A stretch of 64,000 nt of DNA, taken from the NCBI GenBank assembly GCA_964537035.1, contig CAZIAK010000016.1:1-64000 (forward strand). Reading direction: 5' to 3'. The notes beneath the pieces were generated by a model, which worked only from the letters and a program-made list of their open reading frames with translations, did no database searches and had not been told where the DNA came from. Positions 7,166-16,403 of the stretch are shown one piece after another. The stretch's first letter is position 1. Each line of letters opens with the position of its first letter. This DNA comes from CAZIAK01 sp964537035. GTDB taxonomy: Bacteria > Planctomycetota > B15-G4. The translations under genes were made by a program, and so were the position numbers.

Positions 7166-8983
7166 TCAATCGGACGTCAACGCCAAGGCGTTCGACGAGA
7201 TGTAGCCGGTACCGGGCCCGGTGTAGACCCAGTACTGAAGGTAGAGGACGGTGCCGCTCGGCATGCCCACAGGCCAGTCCCCCTTCTTCTTGATGCCAAA
7301 CGTGGGACCCGTTGTGTCCACTGGCGTGGGTATGACGACCTCTGGCGTGGGCACCAACACCCCGCCCTGAAACACACCGAGGTACTGGTTTCGCCCCATG
7401 ACGTAGTAGGCCGTCGCGGTGAGCCCGGTCAGGTCGGGGAGTGCCAGATCAATGTAGACAAGCTGCCCGATCTCGAGGGGGCCAGACCCTGTGAGCACCG
7501 GCTGCGTGAGGGGCCCTTGGCCATGGCCGTAGCCCAGGTTCTGAAGGAAGCCGAATCCGCTCACGGTGGTGACGAACGCGGCCCCCGATTCGAGGACGGA
7601 GTTGTCGCTGCCGTCGCCTCCCACCCCGATGGCGTTGCTGTCCTCGCCCACAGCCCCCACGACCACCCGCGCCCCTGAGACCGCCACGGCCCCACCCTGC
7701 ATGTCGCCCACGTCGCTGATCGAAGAGTTCCAGTAGTCTTGAGGGCGCCAGGTGCCCGGGACCTGTTGACCAAAGACGAAGGCCGCTCCTGCGATCACGC
7801 CGTCGATGTCTTCGTTGCGCGCGCCCACGGCCACCATGGTGCCGGAGACCGCCACACTGTCACCGAAGTGGTCGAGAGTGCTGGACACGGTCGCCTTCAG
7901 GTAGGCCTGCTGGCTCCAGACGGAAACATTGCGTTCGAAGACGTAGGCAGCGCCAGCCCAGACGCTGCTATCGTCCTGCTCGTCGCCATCGACGCCGTTG
8001 GCCGCACTGCCTTCTCGGTAGGCGCCCACCACGACGACGTCGCCGTCGATGGCCACCGCGTCGCCGAACCAGTCATGGGGGTCAGTGTTCGAGGCCTTCA
8101 GGTAGGCCTGTTGCGCCCAGGTACTGCCGCTGCGCTCGAACACGTAGGCGGCCCCGGCGTTCATGGCCAGGTTGTTCAACTGATCGCCATCGATGCCCGT
8201 GGCCGCGCTCGACTCGTTGGCCGCGCCCACGACGACCGTCTCAGCAGAGACCGCCACGGAGAATCCGAACAGATCGAGGACATCGGTGTTCGACGCCTTC
8301 AGGTAGGCCTCCTGAACCCAGGTCACGCCATCGCGCACGAACACATAGGCAGCGCCAGACTGTGCCGCCATGTTGCTGGCCTGGTTCCCGTTCACACCCA
8401 ACGCAGCGCTGTCCTCCGCGAAGGCTCCCACGACGATGGTGTTTCCGGAGATCGACACGGACGAGCCGAAGCTGTCATTGGCGCCAGTGTTTGACGCCTT
8501 CAGGTAGGCCTCCTGTGTCCAGGTCGTGCCGTCGCGCACGAAGACGTAGGCCGCCCCGGAGGCCGAGGCGTCGTCGCTGCCTTGGTCGCCGTTCACGCCC
8601 ACGGCTGAGCTGTCCTCTGACTGCGCACCCACCACCAGGGTGTCCCCGTCGAGAGCAACGGAGACACCGAACAGGTCGCCAGCTGCGGCGTTCGAGGCCT
8701 TCAGGTAGGCCTGCTGCTGCCACGAGACCCCGTCATGCACGAAGACGTAGGCGGCTCCAGCGCTGGGTGCGCTGTCATCGTTCTGGTCACCGTTCACACC
8801 GAGGGCGGCGCTCTCCTCCCGAAAGGCTCCCACCACCAGGGTGTTCCCCGAGAGGGTCACCGCCGAGCCGAACTGATCGCCCGAGCCTGTGTTCGACGCC
8901 TTCAGATACGCGTCTTGGCCTGCAGAGTTCGAGGCCAAGAGCAGGACGCCCAGAGTCATCCACGTCGCCAACAGTCTGTCCAT
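7166..8983 (-). CDS. Exported FG-GAP repeat protein (beta-propeller)
   Basis: A 605-residue protein. The ATG at 8983 has GGAGG upstream and begins a signal peptide, MDRLLATWMTLGVLLLA, ending near SAGQ. It is followed by about seven repeats of some 67 residues, each with YLKASNT, DxFGxSVAxSG, VVGA, and GAAYVF, the FG-GAP pattern of integrin-type beta-propellers. The last ~125 residues form a different beta-rich domain with GVFQGGVLVPTPEVV and a final SSNAL strand, shared with the product of 10328-11851. It is predicted to be a secreted or cell-surface protein. Neighbouring repeats are nearly identical at the DNA level, suggesting recent duplication or conversion. Confidence 0.85.
   Translation of the reverse strand: MDRLLATWMTLGVLLLASNSAGQDAYLKASNTGSGDQFGSAVTLSGNTLVVGAFREESAALGVNGDQNDDSAPSAGAAYVFVHDGVSWQQQAYLKASNAAAGDLFGVSVALDGDTLVVGAQSEDSSAVGVNGDQGSDDASASGAAYVFVRDGTTWTQEAYLKASNTGANDSFGSSVSISGNTIVVGAFAEDSAALGVNGNQASNMAAQSGAAYVFVRDGVTWVQEAYLKASNTDVLDLFGFSVAVSAETVVVGAANESSAATGIDGDQLNNLAMNAGAAYVFERSGSTWAQQAYLKASNTDPHDWFGDAVAIDGDVVVVGAYREGSAANGVDGDEQDDSSVWAGAAYVFERNVSVWSQQAYLKATVSSTLDHFGDSVAVSGTMVAVGARNEDIDGVIAGAAFVFGQQVPGTWRPQDYWNSSISDVGDMQGGAVAVSGARVVVGAVGEDSNAIGVGGDGSDNSVLESGAAFVTTVSGFGFLQNLGYGHGQGPLTQPVLTGSGPLEIGQLVYIDLALPDLTGLTATAYYVMGRNQYLGVFQGGVLVPTPEVVIPTPVDTTGPTFGIKKKGDWPVGMPSGTVLYLQYWVYTGPGTGYISSNALALTSD
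7880..8935 (-). repeat. Tandem ~200-bp intragenic repeats of the FG-GAP gene
   Basis: The phrase cttcaggtaggcct, encoding the start of each propeller blade, recurs near 7895, 8098, 8300, 8500 and 8702, with a diverged copy near 8908, so the unit is about 200-204 bp. Surrounding blocks for FGxSVA and GAAYVF also recur. The repeats are coding and in frame, so this is internal gene duplication, not a CRISPR or satellite. Confidence 0.8.
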
Positions 8984-9090
8984 CTCACGCCTCCGCTCAA
9001 GCCGAACCGCGAACGAAGCTCGACAGCGCGACGCCGGCGAGCCAATCCTCATCAGCAGAGGCTAGGTCACCCCGGCTGATTCGTCACGGG

Positions 9091-9390
9091 CTAACTGGCC
9101 TCGGCGGGCGCACCGAAGCGCAAGACCTTGCCGTAGTCAGGGTAGAACACTGAACACGTCGGACAGAAGACCTGGCCCGCAGGCCCCTTGGGCAGGGCCA
9201 CACGCTGACAACGGGGCGGCAGATCTTCTGCGCCTCCTTGCCAGGCCAGCACGAAGTAGTCGCAACACTCATCGCACCAGTACACTTCGGCGAAGCCGGC
9301 CGGGGACTGCATGGGATCGCTGACCCGGCTCGTGACCAGGACGTTCGGGCTGGGGGTGCCGTCGCCGGCCTGCGGAGGGGTGCTGCTCAT
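9091..9390 (-). CDS. Small protein with two CxxC pairs, probable zinc ribbon
   Basis: A 99-residue protein using the ATG at 9390, giving MSSTPPQAGDG; an upstream start at 9456 would add 22 proline-rich residues. Cysteines occur as WCDECCDYF and, 45 residues later, FCPTCSVFYPDYGK, spacing suited to a zinc ribbon. No known family is recognised. It is on the same strand as the FG-GAP gene, 107 nt upstream, and divergent from the rhomboid gene. It may be a regulatory or structural zinc protein; function unknown. Confidence 0.65.
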   Translation of the reverse strand: MSSTPPQAGDGTPSPNVLVTSRVSDPMQSPAGFAEVYWCDECCDYFVLAWQGGAEDLPPRCQRVALPKGPAGQVFCPTCSVFYPDYGKVLRFGAPAEAS

Positions 9391-9550
9391 GGGCTGATGC
9401 GTCCTGGCGGGTACGTCGGGGAGAGAGGCCCCAGAGGGCGGCAATGATGCACCCAAGCCAGCCCCTGTGCCAGCTGAGCTTTCCAGACCTCGCTCTTGCT
9501 AGGCTGCCCTCCGACTCTGGCAGTCCCTGAGCAACAGACTGGAGCCCCAC

Positions 9551-10171
9551 GTGCCCGAGATCCCCCTGATCACCGGCCTGCTCATGGCGGCGAGCGTCGT
9601 GACCTCGGTCTACGCCTTCGGTGAGTTCAAGGCCGGGCGTGACCCGGAGCGTTTTCTGTTTCAGCCCGCCCAGGTCATGGCCGGCCGCAACCTGCAGGGC
9701 ATGGCCTTGTCGGTCTTCTCCCACGCGGACACGGCCCACCTCGCCTTCAACATGTTCACCCTGTACTTCTTCGGCCCGGTGGTCGAAGGCGAGTTCGGTC
9801 CCAGGGGCATGCTGGCGGTGTACTTCGCGTCAGAAGTAGGAGCCCTGTTGCTCACCATGGCGCGCCACCACCACGACGGGGGCTACCGCTCACTCGGTGC
9901 CAGCGGCGCCATCTCCGGCGTGCTCTTCGCCGCCATCGTGCTCCAACCCACCATGGGCGTTTACCTCTATCTGATCCCCTTCGCCATCCCCGCGCCCCTC
10001 TTCGCGCTGGCCTACATCGCGGGCTCGATCGTGGGCGCCAAACAACGGCTGGGCAACATCGGTCACGAGGCACACATCGGAGGCGCCGTCATGGGCTTCG
10101 TCATGGCGGCCCTGATCTTGCCAGAGGGCCTGAGCCGCCTCTCCGACGCCGTCTCCGCGCTGCTGCACTGA
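9551..10171 (+). CDS. Rhomboid-family intramembrane serine protease
   Basis: A 206-residue membrane protein with about six hydrophobic segments. HLAFNMFTLYFFG carries the HxxxN element of the second rhomboid helix, SLGASGAISGVLFA has the nucleophile serine in GASG, and GHEAHIGGA contains the catalytic histidine. These are the Ser-His dyad landmarks of active rhomboids. GTG at 9551 is the start, with GGAG just upstream. It would cleave membrane substrates within the bilayer. No sorting-tag partner gene is adjacent; the exported proteins on each side lack an evident C-terminal transmembrane tag. Confidence 0.88.
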   Translation: MPEIPLITGLLMAASVVTSVYAFGEFKAGRDPERFLFQPAQVMAGRNLQGMALSVFSHADTAHLAFNMFTLYFFGPVVEGEFGPRGMLAVYFASEVGALLLTMARHHHDGGYRSLGASGAISGVLFAAIVLQPTMGVYLYLIPFAIPAPLFALAYIAGSIVGAKQRLGNIGHEAHIGGAVMGFVMAALILPEGLSRLSDAVSALLH

Positions 10172-10327
10172 CCACGGGTCAGTCAGGCAGGCGTCGGTAG
10201 CCGTTGTGCGCAGGGACGCACGGGTCAGCCCAGGGGTAAAATGGAGGCTTCCCCTGGGCGCGCTCGATGACCGGCGCAGCGCCACGCGCGGTCGTCCGAT
10301 CAGAGAGGCCCCGAGTGGAGGCCTGCC

Positions 10328-11851
10328 ATGATCCGTTCAGCGATCCTGTGCGCCTGCCTGTGCGGCGCCGTCTCGTCCCTTGCGGCCCAAGACGGACACA
10401 CCGTCTTCGCGCCGGCGGTCCACTACCCGGCGGCTCGTCCCACCGATGTGGCTGCGGCTGACCTCGACGGGGACGGCGACGTCGACCTGGTGGTCAGTGA
10501 GTTCATTGCCAGCGGCCCCCTGCGCCTCTTCAACAACGACGGCAGCGGCACGTTCACCTGGGCAGGCATCGTCCCCCAGACCCAAGGTGTGGTCGAACTC
10601 GAGCTGGCCGACCTCACGGGGGACGGCGAGCCCGACCTGCTCCTGCGCCAGGGCCTGGAGTTGTCCTGGCTTCCCGGCCTGGGCAACGGCAGCTTCGGCG
10701 CCAAGACCGTCCTGCTCACGGGCACCAATACGTTCGAAGTGGCCATAAGCGATGTGGACGGCGACCTGGATCTCGATCTGGTCGTGGCCATCTCCGGTTC
10801 CACGGCTGTCCCTGCTCAGGGAGTCCAGCTGCTCATGAACGACGGCTCGGGAGGCTTCAGCCCGGGGGACTTCGTGGCCGAACCGGCGCAAGGAGCGCAA
10901 TGGGCGGAGACAGCAGACCTCAACGGCGACGGCCTGCTCGACCTGGTCTACGCCACCTACTTCCCCGTTCACTTGTACGCCGCGCTGGCCACCGCACCGG
11001 GCGTCTTTGGCACGCCCTACCCGATTCATGACCAGCAGATCTTCGTGGGCCTGCTCAGCACCATCGAGTTCTTCGCTCTCGCCGACGTCACCGGTGACGG
11101 ACAGTCTGACGTGCTCTGGCCCGATGTGAGCGACTTCGAGCTCATGGTCCTTGTGGGTGACGGCAACGGCCTCTTCAGCGCGCCCGTCGCATCACCCATG
11201 CCCATGGTCGTGTCCTTTGGCACGTCACTGCTCGTAGCCGAACTCAACGGACACGGGCAACCAGAGGTCCTGATCACCTCTGACGTCTTCGAACGAGCGG
11301 TCGTCATGACCGGACCCGGCGACGGCAGCTTCGTGGTCGACGTGATCTGCGACGGCCTGCCCAGGCCTGAGGAGCCCCTGCTCGCTGACATCGACGGAGA
11401 CAGCGATCTCGACCTTGTTCTGATCGACGACACCCACCACGAGCTGTCCGTGGTGCGCAATGCAACGTACCTGCCGGGTTCGCCGTTCACCGATCTGGGC
11501 TTCGCCTTGAGCAGTGGCGCCACGGGGCATCCCCTGGTCCTCGCCAGCGGCGCGCCCGTCGCCGGGCAGACGCTGAGCTACGCCCTGCACCATGCCGCGC
11601 CCTCGGCCGCCGCCGCCATGTTCTTGGGTGTCTCGACCCTGCACGCGCCGTTCAAGGGCGGCGTGCTGGTGCCCCACCCCGACGCGGTGTACATCCCCCT
11701 GCTCACCAGCGCTGGGGGCGAGCTCACACTGTCGGCGACCTGGCCCCTGGGCCCGGGCAGCTACAGCTTCTGGTCCCAGTTCTGGATCGTCGATGCGGGG
11801 GGCCCCGTGGGGTTCACCGCGAGCACCGCCGTACGCACCGATGTGCCCTGA
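10328..11851 (+). CDS. Exported FG-GAP/VCBS-like repeat protein
   Basis: A 507-residue protein with signal peptide MIRSAILCACLCGAVSSLAA. The body, residues 25-385, has repeated calcium-binding-like loops such as DLDGDGDVDL, DLTGDGEPDL, DVDGDLDLDL and DLNGDGLLDL, characteristic of FG-GAP/VCBS propeller blades. Residues 390-507 form the same type of C-terminal domain seen in the 7166-8983 product: APFKGGVLVPHPDAVYIP, then a WPLGPG strand, and a final GFTASTAV. ATG at 10328 follows GGAGG at about 10317. It is predicted to be a surface or extracellular binding protein; ligand unknown. Confidence 0.85.
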   Translation: MIRSAILCACLCGAVSSLAAQDGHTVFAPAVHYPAARPTDVAAADLDGDGDVDLVVSEFIASGPLRLFNNDGSGTFTWAGIVPQTQGVVELELADLTGDGEPDLLLRQGLELSWLPGLGNGSFGAKTVLLTGTNTFEVAISDVDGDLDLDLVVAISGSTAVPAQGVQLLMNDGSGGFSPGDFVAEPAQGAQWAETADLNGDGLLDLVYATYFPVHLYAALATAPGVFGTPYPIHDQQIFVGLLSTIEFFALADVTGDGQSDVLWPDVSDFELMVLVGDGNGLFSAPVASPMPMVVSFGTSLLVAELNGHGQPEVLITSDVFERAVVMTGPGDGSFVVDVICDGLPRPEEPLLADIDGDSDLDLVLIDDTHHELSVVRNATYLPGSPFTDLGFALSSGATGHPLVLASGAPVAGQTLSYALHHAAPSAAAAMFLGVSTLHAPFKGGVLVPHPDAVYIPLLTSAGGELTLSATWPLGPGSYSFWSQFWIVDAGGPVGFTASTAVRTDVP

Positions 11852-11995
11852 CGGACCACGAAGGCGCGACCATGTCAGCTGAACCAGCAGACAGACGGTG
11901 ACGCTGCCGAACGGAGTGGGCCGCCTCGGCGGATCGAAGAGTGGCACTCCCGAGCCGCAGGGGGCATCCTTCAGCAGCCCCCTGCGGAGACAACC

Positions 11996-13399
11996 ATGCT
12001 GGCCGAGATCGACGCACGTCGCTACCGCACCCAGCTCATGGTTTGCGCCGTGGCTCTGCTGCTCTGGCTCCCTGCTTGCGCCGAAACGGACGAGCCCCTG
12101 GCAGCGCAGCCGCCTCCCCCTCACCCCAACGTGCTGTTCGTCTTCTCCGACTCGCACCGCGCCCGCTCCCTCGGTTGCTACGGCGACGAACAGATCGCCA
12201 CGCCCCATCTGGACGCCCTGGCCGCAGACGGCTTGTTGCTACGCACGGCGATCTCGAACACCCCCCTCTGCAAGCCCTATCGCGCGACCTTGATGACCGG
12301 GCTGCTGGCCCCCCACACCGGCATCCTGGCCAACGATTCGGAGCACAACTTCTACGTGGACGGGCAGCGCGATTGGGCGCCTCCGACCGCGGTGACCTTG
12401 GCGGGCAGCTTCGCCGACGCGGGCTACCGCTGCGGCTACGTCGGCAAGTGGCATCTGAGCGACCCCGCCCTCGACCCGGGACCCGAGCGGCTTGGCTTCA
12501 ACGACGGCTGGGTCGCGGCGGACAGACCCGTGCACGTCTACGACAGCTGGGCCTATCACCTCTCGGCCACCGAGACCTTCGCCGGGGAGGGCGGTTTTCG
12601 CCCGGCCATCGAGACCGATCACGCCTTGCAGTTCATGGCAGAAGACGACGAGCGGCCCTGGTTCTTGATGCTCTCCTGGGGACCTCCCCACGAGCCCTTC
12701 GAGGCGCCAGCCGGCTTCGACCAGCACCCCGACGTCATCGCACCTGCCAACGTCCCCGGACGCAAGGCCGGGCGCCACGGGGGCACGTCGCTGCCCCAGT
12801 ACTATGGCCTCATCGAAGCCCTCGATGCGCAGTTCGGCAGGCTCATGGCCAGCCTTGAGCAGGCCGGGATGGCAGACAACACCTTGGTGGTCTACACGTC
12901 CGACCACGGCACCATGATCGGCAGCCAAGGGCGCATGGGCAAAGAGGTGCCCTACTCCGAATCCAGCAACGTCCCGTTCTTGATGCGCTGGCCCGGACAG
13001 CTTGGCCCCGACTCCACCCTGGCCATGCCCTTCGGCACAGCGGATATCTTCCCCACCTTGGCGGGGCTGTGCAGTGTCCCTGTCCCCGACGGTCTCGATG
13101 GCAGCGACTTCTCCCGGCTGCTCTTGGGAGATTCTCGGGCCAGCCCACAAGAGGCGGTCTACATGGCCAGCTACGACGGGCGGGCCGAGGGCTGGCCCGG
13201 CTGGCGTGGCGTGCGTACCGAGCGCTACGTGTACGCGGCCCAACCCGATGGGCCCTGGCTGCTGTTCGACTGCGCCGACGACCCGGACCAGCTGCACAAC
13301 CTGGTCGACGACGAACCCGAGCTCGTGAAACAACTCCACGAACTCACCATGACCCTCATGGCTCGCCACGGCGACACCTGGGACCCCGGGCCCCCTTGA
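11996..13399 (+). CDS. Sulfatase lipoprotein with Cys-type active site
   Basis: A 467-residue member of the sulfatase family. The N-terminal signal ends in lipobox LPAC (residues 25-28). The active-site signature CKPYRATLMTG begins at Cys92, fitting C-x-P-x-R, in which cysteine is converted to formylglycine by a maturase (not in the window). Other landmarks: PNVLFVFSDSHRARS for metal binding, GKWHLSD, GPPHEPF and YTSDHGTMIG. It probably removes sulfate esters from a polysaccharide outside the cytoplasm. The closest relatives by pattern are heparan/N-sulfoglucosamine and iduronate type sulfatases. It leads a cluster of four exported or membrane genes on the plus strand. Confidence 0.88.
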   Translation: MLAEIDARRYRTQLMVCAVALLLWLPACAETDEPLAAQPPPPHPNVLFVFSDSHRARSLGCYGDEQIATPHLDALAADGLLLRTAISNTPLCKPYRATLMTGLLAPHTGILANDSEHNFYVDGQRDWAPPTAVTLAGSFADAGYRCGYVGKWHLSDPALDPGPERLGFNDGWVAADRPVHVYDSWAYHLSATETFAGEGGFRPAIETDHALQFMAEDDERPWFLMLSWGPPHEPFEAPAGFDQHPDVIAPANVPGRKAGRHGGTSLPQYYGLIEALDAQFGRLMASLEQAGMADNTLVVYTSDHGTMIGSQGRMGKEVPYSESSNVPFLMRWPGQLGPDSTLAMPFGTADIFPTLAGLCSVPVPDGLDGSDFSRLLLGDSRASPQEAVYMASYDGRAEGWPGWRGVRTERYVYAAQPDGPWLLFDCADDPDQLHNLVDDEPELVKQLHELTMTLMARHGDTWDPGPP

Positions 13400-13455
13400 G
13401 AGCAGCCATCACCCTGCCTCTGGCGCAGATTGCAGAGCTGTCGACAGGTGATATC

Positions 13456-14958
13456 GTGTGGCCGTCCGGCACCGAGCGCGGTGCGCTGCATCGCCTTGGA
13501 GGCTCGGGTCCCACGATCACACAGAGAACGTCTGGCGCGAGCCTGCCACGCCGGTGGACAGCCCTGGTCATGGCCCTGTCCCTGCTCATGGGCTCATGCG
13601 GGCCTGCCGAGACGGGACAACTCACGTCTACCGAGGCACGGCCAAACGTGCTGCTGGTGGTCATCGACACCTTGCGCGCCGACCACTGCTCGCTCAACGG
13701 CTACCCGCTGAACACCACGCCGTTTCTCGACTCCCTGGCCGCGGGTGGCGTGGCCTTCGAGACGGCCTACTCGCCCACCAGCACCACCTGCCCAGCCCAC
13801 GCCAGCCTGTTCACCTCCCAGTACCCCATGGAGCACGGGGTGGTGCGCAACGGCCTGGTCTTGCCCCCAGAGGCCCAGACCATGGCCGAGGTGTTCGGGG
13901 CTGCGGGCTACGAGACCGCAGGCTTCGTGAGCTCGTTCCCTGTCTCCCGACACTTTGGCCTGGAGCAGGGCTTCTCCCACTTCGACGACGACTTCAGCCG
14001 CTCAGGCGGCACCTTCTCCCGTCGCGTCTGGGGAGGACTCGACCTGGCAGACGACGAGGGCTTCGATCGCTCTGCAGCCACCACCACCGACGTCGCACTC
14101 GATTGGTTGGCCGCAGCGCCCGACCGTGACCGGCCCCTGTTTCTGTTCGTGCACTACTTCGACCCTCACGCCCCCTACCGGCCTGACACGGACACGTTTC
14201 ACGAGCTGTATCCGTCGACGGACGGGATGACCAGCGATGACCTCAACATCGCGTCCTACGACGCCGAGATCGCTGGCACGGATCAGCAGCTGGCCCGACT
14301 CGTGAACACGGTCCGCGAACACGGCGGCCCACGACAGACCCTGGTCATGGTCACCGCAGACCACGGCGAGGGGCTCTGGGATCACGGCTGGCGCGGGCAC
14401 GATCGCTCGAACTACGAAGGCGAGGTGCGCGTGCCCCTCGTCTTTCATTGGCCCGAGCGCCTCCCCTCAGGGCTCCGCGTGGAGCACCCCGCACATCTCA
14501 TCGATGTCTTGCCCACGGTGAACGCGCTCTTGGATCTGGGCGCAGATTCCCGGGGACATGGGGGCCAAGATCTGGTGCCCCATCTGCTGGGCAGCGCGGC
14601 CCCCGATCTGCAGCGCCCCCTGTTCATGCAGCGACCCTGGTTCCCCTCGGGGCGGGACAAGTTTGATCAGCTGGGCCCGGGCTACGCCTTGCGCAGCGGC
14701 CCATGGAAGCTCTTCATGGCCATGGAAGAAGACCGGCACGAGCTCTTCGACCTCTCAGCCGATCCCGCAGAGCAGCACGACGTCATCAACCGCGAGCCAC
14801 AGGTGGCCGGGCGGCTGGGCGAGCTGCTCATGGAGATGGTGGCCCACCAGCAGTCCCGGGCGGCGCTCGACGCGACAGAGGTGGGCGCCGAAGACACGGC
14901 CATCTTGCGAGCCATGGGCTACGTGGGCAGCGCAGACGAAGGGCAGGACGAACGATGA
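13456..14958 (+). CDS. Sulfatase-like (alkaline phosphatase superfamily) lipoprotein with Thr in place of Cys/Ser
   Basis: About 500 residues if the GTG at 13456 is used; an ATG at 13570 would start inside the signal peptide, and neither has a strong ribosome binding site. The signal RRWTALVMALSLLMGSC ends in a lipobox. Family landmarks are NVLLVVIDTLRADHC, FVHYFDPHAPYRPD and VTADHGEGLWDHG. The position of the formylglycine motif reads TCPAHASLFTS, so the catalytic cysteine/serine is replaced by threonine and the CxPSR arginine by histidine. Such proteins may act as phosphodiesterases or phosphatases or be inactive. The stop overlaps the next gene by 4 nt. Confidence 0.82.
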   Translation: MWPSGTERGALHRLGGSGPTITQRTSGASLPRRWTALVMALSLLMGSCGPAETGQLTSTEARPNVLLVVIDTLRADHCSLNGYPLNTTPFLDSLAAGGVAFETAYSPTSTTCPAHASLFTSQYPMEHGVVRNGLVLPPEAQTMAEVFGAAGYETAGFVSSFPVSRHFGLEQGFSHFDDDFSRSGGTFSRRVWGGLDLADDEGFDRSAATTTDVALDWLAAAPDRDRPLFLFVHYFDPHAPYRPDTDTFHELYPSTDGMTSDDLNIASYDAEIAGTDQQLARLVNTVREHGGPRQTLVMVTADHGEGLWDHGWRGHDRSNYEGEVRVPLVFHWPERLPSGLRVEHPAHLIDVLPTVNALLDLGADSRGHGGQDLVPHLLGSAAPDLQRPLFMQRPWFPSGRDKFDQLGPGYALRSGPWKLFMAMEEDRHELFDLSADPAEQHDVINREPQVAGRLGELLMEMVAHQQSRAALDATEVGAEDTAILRAMGYVGSADEGQDER

Positions 14959-16310
14959 GCGGTGAAGCGCCAAGACTCCGCTGGGCCTTGCTGCCCATCG
15001 TCGTGGCCTTGGTGATTCGCCTGGCCATCGTCTGGGCCCAACCCGGCATGGACCTGCACGGTGACGAAAAGGACTTCGTCAAGGGCGCGCAGCAGCTGGT
15101 GGCGGGCGAAGAGGTCACGTTCTTTCCCTTCCGTCCACCGCTGTACATCGGCTTCTGCGGCGCGGTGCTCGCCGTCATCGGGCCGGAGCAGATCGACGGC
15201 CTGCGCGTGGCCCAGATCCTGACCGAGGCCTTGACCATCCTGGGCATCGTGCTGCTGGGGCGAGCCACGGTCGGTGCGCGAGCTGGCCTGATCGCGGCCT
15301 GGCTCTACGCGCTGTATCCCGACGCCGTGGCCTACAGCCACTACCTCTGGAGCGAGACGCTCAGCTCGGCGATCCTGATCTGGGCCCTACTGGCCCTGGT
15401 GGCCCTGCGCCGACGGGGCACCCTGACCATGGCCCTGGTCAACGGCCTGCTCTGGGGCGCCCTTGCCCTGATCAAGCCCCACAACATCTATGTCCTGCCC
15501 CTGCTCCTGGCCTACCTGGTCTGGGAGAACGGACCCGAGGCTCGGGCACGCATGGTGCGGGCCTGTGCTGCCACTTTCGTGGTGGCCCTCCTCACCGTGC
15601 TGCCCTGGTCGGTGTCTGTCTCCCAAGATGAGGGTGAGCCCATCTTCATCTGCACCACCGGCAAGCTGAACCTGAAGACCGGGGTCAACTTCCTGCCCCC
15701 GCCGCAGACAGATTTCGCCACCGCCTGGCACAGCACCCAAGGTCAGCGCAGCAACCCGGACAACCAGCGCAAGGTCGGCGTGGCCTCGTTCATCCTCAGC
15801 AACCCGGGGCTGTTCCTCCAGCGGGCCGTGCTCAAGATGTCGTATCTGTGGTCGCCCAACTCGTTCGTGCTGCGCAACATTTACACCGGCGGCAAGCGCG
15901 GCAAGCAGCCCAAATACGGACGGCCGAAGAACATGGTGCCCGCTGTGCGCTGGGCCGTGGTCTACGGCACCCTGCTCTCGACCATGGTGCTCACCGTCGG
16001 GCTCATTCTTGGCGGCTTCTCCAGCCGCTGCCGCACCCTGGCCGGGCTCACCTTCGTCTACTGCTTCGCCTACATGGCCATGATCACCTTGACCCCATCC
16101 CTGAGCCGCTACCGCCTGCCCATGATGCTCTTCGCCGTGCTGCATACGGGGGCGCTCCTGGCCGGTGACGGCTGGCGCTCACGGTTTTCAGAGCCCGCGT
16201 CTACGCTCGGCGCCAGGCTCACGGGCCGGCTCGGTGCAGGGCTCTGTCTTGGAGGCCTTGTCGTCGTCTGGGTGCTTCGGCTTCCGGACATCATCCAGGC
16301 GGTCTGGTAG
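14955..16310 (+). CDS. GT39-like polytopic membrane glycosyltransferase
   Basis: A 451-residue integral membrane protein with about ten hydrophobic segments. The first extracytoplasmic loop contains DLHGDEKDF, placing an acidic pair where dolichyl/undecaprenyl-phosphate-dependent mannosyl- and arabinosyltransferases (ArnT/PMT, GT39/GT83) have their catalytic aspartate, followed by PFRPPLYIGF as in that family. The ATG at 14955 overlaps the preceding sulfatase-like gene (ATGA), so the two are coupled. It likely transfers a sugar from a lipid-linked donor to an exported acceptor. The acceptor might be a protein or polysaccharide handled by the neighbouring sulfatase-like enzymes; that link is inference. 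Confidence 0.75.
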   Translation: MSGEAPRLRWALLPIVVALVIRLAIVWAQPGMDLHGDEKDFVKGAQQLVAGEEVTFFPFRPPLYIGFCGAVLAVIGPEQIDGLRVAQILTEALTILGIVLLGRATVGARAGLIAAWLYALYPDAVAYSHYLWSETLSSAILIWALLALVALRRRGTLTMALVNGLLWGALALIKPHNIYVLPLLLAYLVWENGPEARARMVRACAATFVVALLTVLPWSVSVSQDEGEPIFICTTGKLNLKTGVNFLPPPQTDFATAWHSTQGQRSNPDNQRKVGVASFILSNPGLFLQRAVLKMSYLWSPNSFVLRNIYTGGKRGKQPKYGRPKNMVPAVRWAVVYGTLLSTMVLTVGLILGGFSSRCRTLAGLTFVYCFAYMAMITLTPSLSRYRLPMMLFAVLHTGALLAGDGWRSRFSEPASTLGARLTGRLGAGLCLGGLVVVWVLRLPDIIQAVW

Positions 16311-16403
16311 GCAATCGGTCTGGTATTGTCGTGCCCCCCTCTCGGGCGTCGTCAGACGCACCAAGGCGTGCAGAACAACAGCAGTGATCCATGGGACCCA
16401 GCC

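Noticed and set aside
7880..8935. Regularly spaced repeats considered as a CRISPR array
   Set aside because: Units are ~200 bp, in frame and coding for FG-GAP blades; no short repeat-spacer pattern exists and no cas gene is present.
13069..13455. Extended N-terminus for the second sulfatase-like protein
   Set aside because: It would overlap the end of the first sulfatase gene in another frame and place the lipoprotein signal far inside the chain.
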